DNA of 5,638 nt. Source: Kocuria sp. p3-SID1428. Lineage in GTDB: Bacteria; Actinomycetota; Actinomycetes; Actinomycetales; Micrococcaceae. The position numbers were made by a program, and so were the translations under genes. Below, piece by piece: positions 1 through 5,638 of this stretch. The notes beneath the pieces were generated by a model. It did not search any database. It was given only the letters and a program-made list of their open reading frames with translations, and was not told the origin of the DNA. Numbering within the stretch: position 1 is the first letter of the stretch; each line of letters opens with the position of its first letter. The stretch spans positions 1-5,638 of the forward strand of contig NZ_JALXVH010000088.1 in NCBI RefSeq assembly GCF_025149945.1, read 5' to 3'.

Positions 1-11
1 CTGGGTATGAG

Positions 12-71
12 AAAAGACTGATAGCCAGCTCGACCCGCAACCACATGGTTGCGAGGAGCCGGCCATCAGCC
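12..71 (-). terminator. Intrinsic terminator of the rRNA operon
   Basis: Transcribed from the minus strand, positions 71-56 pair with 31-16 in a 16-bp stem that has no mismatch and three G-U wobbles. A two-base bulge (32-33) follows, then a second nine-position stem (55-47 with 42-34), closed by the AUGU loop at 43-46. The RNA then runs into UUUUCUC (15 down to 9). A hairpin of 25 pairs followed by a U tract is the classic Rho-independent form, and its position 16 nt after the 5S 3' end fits the end of an rrn operon. It is one-directional: on the plus strand the hairpin is followed by CTTCCCTCTA, with no T run. Confidence 0.92.
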
Positions 72-87
72 TTCCCTCTAAGGAGTA

Positions 88-205
88 TTGCGGCGGCGAC
101 CTACTCTCCCACACCCACTAGAGTGCAGTACCATCGGCGCTGTGAGCCTTAGCTTCCGGGTTCGGGATGGGACCGGGCGTTTCCCTCACGCTATAACCAC
201 CGCAA
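88..205 (-). rRNA. rrf: 5S ribosomal RNA
   Basis: This is the 5S rRNA of the large ribosomal subunit, where it binds proteins L5, L18 and L25/CTC in the central protuberance. The minus-strand sequence carries the hallmark 5S blocks GGGAAACGCCCGGTCCCAT, CCGAACCCGGAAGCTAAG, GCGCCGATGGTACTGC and GGGAGAGTAGG, in the correct order. Ends were set by helix I: 5' UUGCGGUGG (205 down to 197) pairs over nine positions with CCGCCGCAA (ending at 88), with one U-G wobble. The resulting 118 nt matches the usual 116-120 nt. It is the last gene of the operon, about 190 nt after 23S and 16 nt before the terminator hairpin. True ends could differ by 1-3 nt because processing cannot be read from DNA. Confidence 0.97.
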
Positions 206-216
206 ACCTGCTACCA

Positions 217-238
217 CCACACACCGCAGTGCGCGTGG
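217..238 (-). other. Hairpin upstream of 5S
   Basis: In the RNA, CCACGCGC (238-231) pairs with GUGUGUGG (224-217) over eight positions with two G-U wobbles, leaving the six-base loop ACUGCG. It lies about 11 nt before the 5S 5' end. It may help present the 5S precursor to a processing nuclease. That role is inferred from position only. Confidence 0.55.
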
Positions 239-306
239 AAACCTGTTCACGAACCTACCACCCACCACCACCAGATCACCCCAACGGAGACCCAGTGGTT
301 GTAGGA

Positions 307-339
307 CGGTGTTGTTCCAAAACCGTACAGTGGACGCGA
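307..339 (-). other. 3' arm of pre-23S processing stem
   Basis: This segment is the reverse complement, allowing G-U pairs, of 3593-3625 in the 16S-23S spacer. Pairing follows the rule that the two coordinates sum to 3932. Of 33 positions, 32 can pair and one is a G-G mismatch (318 with 3614). The core block TCGCGTCCACTGTACGGTT (339-321) pairs over 19 consecutive positions. Such flanking helices are the known substrate of RNase III in bacterial pre-23S maturation, and cleavage here is inferred by analogy. Confidence 0.85.
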
Positions 340-356
340 AACACGCTGCTATTCAC

Positions 357-374
357 ACCCCCAAGAAAGGAGGC
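357..374 (-). other. Hairpin holding a second CCTCCTTTCT block
   Basis: The RNA GCCUCC (374-369) pairs with GGGGGU (362-357) around the loop UUUCUU. It contains CCUCCUUUCU (373-364), the same ten bases as the 16S 3' end and first precursor bases (4015-4006). It lies 22 nt beyond the mature 23S 3' end. I know of no function for it. Confidence 0.6.
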
Positions 375-385
375 TGCAAGACACG

Positions 386-393
386 TTGTGTGT
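386..393 (-). other. Inner pre-23S stem, 3' arm
   Basis: In RNA, ACACACAA (393-386) is a perfect complement of UUGUGUGU (3566-3559) on the far side of 23S. It sits just outside the mature terminal helix GAAGAU/AUCUUC (3552-3547 with 401-396), separated from it by a small internal loop. It therefore extends the end-joining structure of the precursor between the mature ends and the long outer helix. Confidence 0.65.
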
Positions 394-531
394 GTGAAGA
401 TCATCGGCTTATTAGTACTGGTCAGCTCCACGAGTCGTCAGTCCTCGCTACCACATCCAGCCTATCAACCCAGTAGTCTCCTGGGAGCCTCACCCCCACA
501 AAAAGGGGAAGGAAATCTCATCTCGAAGCAA

Positions 532-562
<31 letters not shown>

Positions 563-633
563 TCTCCCGAACGTAGCCAATCAGCCATGCACCTGGCGGT
601 ACAACTGACATACCAGAGGTTCGTCCGTCCCGG

Positions 634-645
634 TCCTCTCGTACT
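634..645 (-). other. Sarcin-ricin loop of 23S
   Basis: The minus strand reads AGTACGAGAGGA, the universally conserved sarcin-ricin loop (E. coli positions near 2654-2665). It contacts translational GTPases such as EF-Tu and EF-G and triggers their GTP hydrolysis. The sequence is unaltered. Confidence 0.92.
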
Positions 646-679
646 AAGGACAGACCTTCTCAAATTTCCAACGCGCGCA

Positions 680-764
<85 letters not shown>

Positions 765-769
765 AACTC

Positions 770-810
<41 letters not shown>

Positions 811-838
811 ATGCCGTCGATATGGACTCTTGGGCAAG

Positions 839-855
839 ATCAGCCTGTTATCCCC
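839..855 (-). other. Peptidyl-transferase centre segment
   Basis: The minus strand reads GGGGATAACAGGCTGAT. By E. coli numbering the catalytic-centre adenosine A2451 is at 848, G2447 at 852 and C2452 at 847. All have the common wild-type base, so this copy carries no substitution at these oxazolidinone and phenicol contact positions. Confidence 0.88.
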
Positions 856-998
856 GAGGTACCTTTTATCCGTTGAGCGACGGCCATTCCACAATGTACC
901 GCCGGATCACTAGTCCCGACTTTCGTCCCTGCTCGAGCCGTCACTCTCACAGTCAAGCTCCCTTGTGCACTTGCACTCAACACCTGATTGCCAACCAG

Positions 999-1040
<42 letters not shown>

Positions 1041-1231
1041 AACCGCCCCAGTTAAACTACCCATCAGGCACTGTCCCTGACCCGGATCACGGGCCGAAGT
1101 TAGATATCCAGAGCGACCAGAGTGGTATTTCAACAACGACTCCACGAACACTGGCGTGTCCGCTTCACAGTCTCCCACCTATCCTACACAAGCCGCACCG
1201 AACACCAATACCAAACTATAGTAAAGGTCTC

Positions 1232-1244
1232 GGGGTCTTTCCGT
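1232..1244 (-). other. Macrolide-binding segment of 23S
   Basis: The minus strand reads ACGGAAAGACCCC. A2058 and A2059 (E. coli numbering) fall at 1240 and 1239, and both are adenosine. This is the macrolide-sensitive genotype for this operon copy. Methylation by Erm enzymes would not be visible in DNA. Confidence 0.87.
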
Positions 1245-1324
1245 CCTGCTGCGCGTAACGAGCATCTTTACTCGTACTGCAATTTCGCCGAGTTCATGGT
1301 TGAGACAGCGGGGAAGTCGTTACT

Positions 1325-1375
<51 letters not shown>

Positions 1376-1874
1376 TGGTTATAGTTACCACCGCCGTTTA
1401 CTGGGGCTTAAATTCTCCGCTTCGGCTTACGCCTAACAGGTCCTCTTAACCTTCCAGCACCGGGCAGGAGTCAGTCCGTATACATCGTCTTACGACTTCG
1501 CACGGACCTGTGTTTTTGATAAACAGTCGCTTCCCCCTGGTCTCTGCGACCCTTACCCCCTCCACACCGCAAGGGCATGTCAGGGTCCGGGCCCCCCTTC
1601 TCCCGAAGTTACGGGGGCATTTTGCCGAGTTCCTTAACCATGATTCTCTCGAACGCCTTAGTATTCTCTACCTGATCACCTGTGTCGGTTTGGGGTACGG
1701 GCGGCTAGAACCTCACGTCGATGCTTTTCTCGGCAGCATAGGATCACCGAATCCCCCACCAAAGGGGTCCCATCACGTCTCAGGCACATGAATCACGGAT
1801 TTACCAATGACTCGCCCTACACGCTTAGACCAGGACTACCATCGCCTGGCTCGGCTACCTTCCTGCGTCACACC

Positions 1875-1995
1875 TGTTAACACGCTTACCTCCCTGGATC
1901 AGGTCCCACGCATCCCACCACAACCACACACCACAAGTGGTGCGTGAGAAACGGGTGGAACGGGTGGTTAGTATCCCCAGTTCAGTATGGACGGT
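1875..1995 (-). other. Actinobacterial helix 54a insertion in 23S
   Basis: Between the conserved blocks GTACCGGCGAAGAACCGT (about 1993-2010) and GACGCAGGAAGG (about 1858-1869) there are roughly 100 nt more than in the E. coli 23S at the same place. This position matches the helix 54a extension that is diagnostic of high-G+C Gram-positive bacteria. Its tip is a nine-position stem (1946-1938 with 1933-1925, one G-U pair) closed by a CUUG tetraloop (1937-1934). The arm projects from the subunit surface in known actinobacterial ribosomes. Outer limits are approximate. Confidence 0.82.
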
Positions 1996-2366
1996 TCTTC
2001 GCCGGTACGGGAATATCAACCCGTTGTCCATCGACTACGCCTGTCGGCCTCGCCTTAGGTCCCGACTCACCCGGGGCAGATTAGCTTGACCCCGGAACCC
2101 TTGATCATTCGGCGGACGGGTTTCTCACCCGTCATTCGCTACTCATGCCTGCATTCTCACTCGAACGGGCTCCACCACTCGGTCACCCGGCAGCTTCACC
2201 ACCCGCTCGACGCTCCCCTACCCAACACACACAAAACCATTACAGTCACCACACAGCACCCCACCAGAACCCAAAAGCACTGACAGGATCGGTGCGCGGA
2301 CATGTGCATTGCCACGACTTCGGCGGTGTACTTGAGCCCCGCTACATTATCGGCGCGGAATCACTT

Positions 2367-2424
<58 letters not shown>

Positions 2425-3558
2425 TTGTCTGAGCAACTCCACATCCTTTCCCACTTAGCACACGCTTAGGGGCCTTAGTCGGTGGTCTGGGCTGTTTCCC
2501 TTTCGACTATGAAGCTTATCCCCCACAGTCTCACTGCCGTGCTCTCACTTACCAGCATTCGGAGTTTGGTTGACGTCAGTAACCCGTTGGGGCCCATCAG
2601 CCATCCAGTAGCTCTACCTCTGGCAAGAAACACACGACGCTGCACCTAAATGCATTTCGGGGAGAACCAGCTATCACGAAGTTTGATTGGCCTTTCACCC
2701 CTACCCACAGCTCATCCCCTCCATTTTCAACTGAAGTGGGTTCGGTCCTCCACGCGCTCTTACACGCGCTTCAACCTGGCCATGGGTAGATCACTTCGCT
2801 TCGGGTCTAGATCACGCCACTCAACGCCCTCTTCAGACTCGCTTTCGCTACGACTACCCCACACGGGTTAACCTCGCGACATGACACTAACTCGCAGGCT
2901 CATTCTTCAAAAGGCACGCCGTCACCCCAAAAGGCTCCGACGGCTTGTAGGCACACGGTTTCAGGTACTATTTCACTCCCCTCCCGGGGTGCTTTTCACC
3001 TTTCCCTCACGGTACTGGTCCGCTATCGGTCATCAGGTAGTATTCAGGCTTACCAGGTGGTCCTGGCAGATTCACACGAAGTTTCACGGGCTCCGTGCTA
3101 CTCGGGAAACACCACGCGCGGCAGCAATGATTTCGTCTACGGGACTCACACCCTCTACGGCACACCACTCAAGATGATTCGACTATCACGCTGCACTCAC
3201 ACGACCCAGCCGGCAGACCGGGCACTGATGCTCCCACAACCCCGCCCATGCAACCCCTGCCGGGTATCACACACAGACGGTTTAGCCACTTCCGCTTTCG
3301 CTCGCCACTACTCACGGAATCACTGTTGTTTTCTCTTCCTGCGGGTACTGAGATGTTTCACTTCCCCGCGTTCCCCCCTGCACCCTATGTATTCAGATAC
3401 AGGTCATCGCCCTCACAGACGACGGGGTTTCCCCATTCGGAAATCCTCGGATCACAGCCCGCTTATCGGCTCCCCGAGGCATATCGCAGATTGCCACGTC
3501 CTTCATCGGCTCCTGATGCCAAGGCATCCACCGTGCGCCCTTAGTAATCTTCAAACAG

Positions 3559-3566
3559 ACACACAA
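3559..3566 (-). other. Inner pre-23S stem, 5' arm
   Basis: The RNA UUGUGUGU (3566-3559) pairs perfectly with ACACACAA (393-386). It lies six bases outside the first base of mature 23S and continues the terminal helix outward across an internal loop. Confidence 0.65.
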
Positions 3567-3592
3567 AAATTCTCACATAAAGAATAAGATGC

Positions 3593-3625
3593 TCGCGTCC
3601 ACTATACAGTTCTCAAACAACACCA
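3593..3625 (-). other. 5' arm of pre-23S processing stem, boxA-like block
   Basis: In the RNA this arm runs from UGGUGUUGUUUGAGAACUG through to UAGUGGACGCGA, and it pairs with 307-339 over 32 of 33 positions. Blocks of the form GTTGTTTGAGAACT followed by GTGGACGCGAGC recur at this place in many actinobacterial spacers, as I recall. The first part has also been compared with boxA-type antitermination elements, so it may act twice: as protein-binding RNA during transcription and then as a processing stem. The stem role is well supported by complementarity; the boxA role is tentative. Confidence 0.8.
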
Positions 3626-3725
3626 GCCGCCCCCCTCACCACACACAACCCGTGCGCAGCTACCTGAAGCAAGCCACAGAACACACACCCAACCACCACC
3701 ACCCACCGAAAGCAGGGATCATGGC

Positions 3726-3758
3726 GGGGCCTGTTGTTCCAGGACCCGACAGTGCACC
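3726..3758 (-). other. Spacer arm with several alternative partners
   Basis: In the RNA, GGUGCACUGUCGGGUC (3758-3743) can pair with the leader at 5598-5613 (14 of 16 positions), which would close the 16S precursor stem. The overlapping stretch 3757-3732 can instead pair with 3597-3622 (21 of 26). Its inner part can also fold on itself: GGGUCCUG (3747-3740) with CAGGCCCC (3733-3726), seven of eight positions, loop GAACAA. It shares 21 of 26 bases, in the same orientation, with the 23S 3' arm at 310-335, which suggests that both are 3' arms of the same type. Confidence 0.6.
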
Positions 3759-3830
3759 AAACCACCACCGTCACCAGCACCCACGCACCAAGCAAGCACG
3801 CAGACACCACACCGATGATCAGACACCCAC

Positions 3831-3848
3831 CACAACCCGAAGGTCGCA
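3831..3848 (-). other. UUCG-tetraloop hairpin in 16S-23S spacer
   Basis: The RNA UGCGACC (3848-3842) pairs with GGUUGUG (3837-3831) over seven positions, three of them G-U, around UUCG (3841-3838). The closing C(UUCG)G is an unusually stable tetraloop context. It is probably a folding nucleus in the precursor; no protein role can be inferred. Confidence 0.6.
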
Positions 3849-3972
3849 CCGGCTGCCTGGTCTGCTGATATTCCACCCATGAGCACGAACCCGCCACCCA
3901 ACCCTCGAAACGGGCCAGGTGCAGCGAGTCTCACCACAACAACCCCCACACCACTGAAACGGTGCGCGGGCG

Positions 3973-3990
3973 GGTCACCACACGGCGACC
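3973..3990 (-). other. Hairpin downstream of 16S 3' end
   Basis: The RNA GGUCGCC (3990-3984) pairs with GGUGACC (3979-3973) over all seven positions, with one G-U, around the loop GUGU (3983-3980). It starts 18 nt after the 16S 3' end. It is not followed by a U run, so it is a precursor hairpin and not a terminator. Confidence 0.65.
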
Positions 3991-3999
3991 AGAGTGAAG

Positions 4000-5534
<1,535 letters not shown>

Positions 5535-5638
5535 AAAACGAAAAACCATACCTGGCTGGAATCAAAATAATAATCGCTCAGCACGTCACGGGAACGAGAC
5601 GCACTGACGCATCAACTGATCCAACCAAACAAAAAAAT
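5535..5638 (-). other. Leader upstream of 16S, partial
   Basis: These 104 nt precede the 16S 5' end and run off the window, so the promoter is probably outside. The RNA starts with a U-rich stretch (5638-5627), followed by a block able to pair with the 16S-23S spacer: GAUGCGUCAGUGCGUC (5613-5598) with 3743-3758, 14 of 16 positions, plus UUGUUU (5632-5627) with 3734-3739. Nearer 16S it is A/U-rich (5561-5575, 5535-5547). No reading frame or convincing promoter is seen. Confidence 0.7.

Larger units (their letters stand above)
206..395 (-). other. 23S-5S internal transcribed spacer
   Basis: This spacer of about 190 nt is transcribed as part of the precursor and removed during maturation. It holds the 3' arm of the long pre-23S helix (307-339), an inner pairing block next to the 23S end (386-393), a hairpin containing a copy of the anti-Shine-Dalgarno tail (357-374), and a GC-rich hairpin just before 5S (217-238). 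I see no tRNA gene and no convincing reading frame. Confidence 0.93.

Noticed and set aside
3564..3585. Hairpin followed by a U run in the spacer RNA (AUUCU...AGAAU then UUUU), like a terminator
   Set aside because: The stem is only five mostly A-U pairs. Termination here would abolish 23S and 5S, and the U run belongs to the inner 23S pairing region.
3057..3587. Longest plus-strand frame, 176 codons
   Set aside because: It lies antisense to the 5' part of 23S and ends in the spacer. Long stop-free runs are expected opposite GC-rich rRNA genes, and none of these products should be annotated as proteins.
3613..3897. Minus-strand frame of 94 codons in the 16S-23S spacer, with hydrophobic Val/Trp/Cys-rich stretches
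   Set aside because: The G/U-rich spacer RNA automatically gives Val, Gly, Trp and Cys codons. The frame overlaps the processing arms and lies in RNA that is removed and degraded.
5567..5572. Minus-strand TATTAT resembling a -10 promoter box before 16S
   Set aside because: The hexamer 17 bases upstream is GTTCCC, unlike TTGACA, and a start here would leave almost no leader before 16S. The promoter is more likely beyond the window.

Overview
The whole window is one ribosomal RNA operon. It lies on the minus strand and is transcribed from the high-coordinate end to the low-coordinate end: leader (5535-5638), 16S rRNA (about 4008-5534), 16S-23S spacer (3553-4007), 23S rRNA (about 396-3552), 23S-5S spacer (206-395), 5S rRNA (about 88-205) and a strong intrinsic terminator (12-71). 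All three genes look full length and intact at the sites I could check. I see no protein gene on either strand. The open reading frames present lie antisense to, within, or across the rRNA genes and spacers.

The organism is a high-G+C Gram-positive bacterium (Actinomycetota). Two signs are the extra arm of about 100 nt (helix 54a) in domain III of 23S rRNA and the actinobacterial signatures of the 16S gene. From memory of sequences, without a search, the 16S variable regions are most like Micrococcaceae, near Kocuria and Rothia: the helix 18 upstream region has ...GAAGAAGCCACAAGTGACGG..., and the V6 region begins GACATATACCGGA. The 16S-23S spacer has no tRNA gene, as is usual in this phylum.

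The most informative content is in the spacers. A helix of 33 positions (32 paired) joins the spacers on either side of 23S (3593-3625 with 307-339) and would bring the 23S ends together for RNase III-type processing. A weaker candidate helix joins the leader (5598-5613) to the 16S-23S spacer (3743-3758) around 16S. The spacer arm at 3732-3758 is also complementary to the 23S 5' arm (21 of 26 positions) and can form its own hairpin, so at least three mutually exclusive folds are available during transcription. The mature 16S 3' tail (anti-Shine-Dalgarno) lies in a small precursor hairpin, and a 10-nt copy of that tail sits in another hairpin in the 23S-5S spacer.

I find no convincing evidence of an undescribed system. 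This is a canonical actinobacterial rrn operon. The findings concern precursor RNA folding and gene maturation, and their value lies in testable structural predictions.
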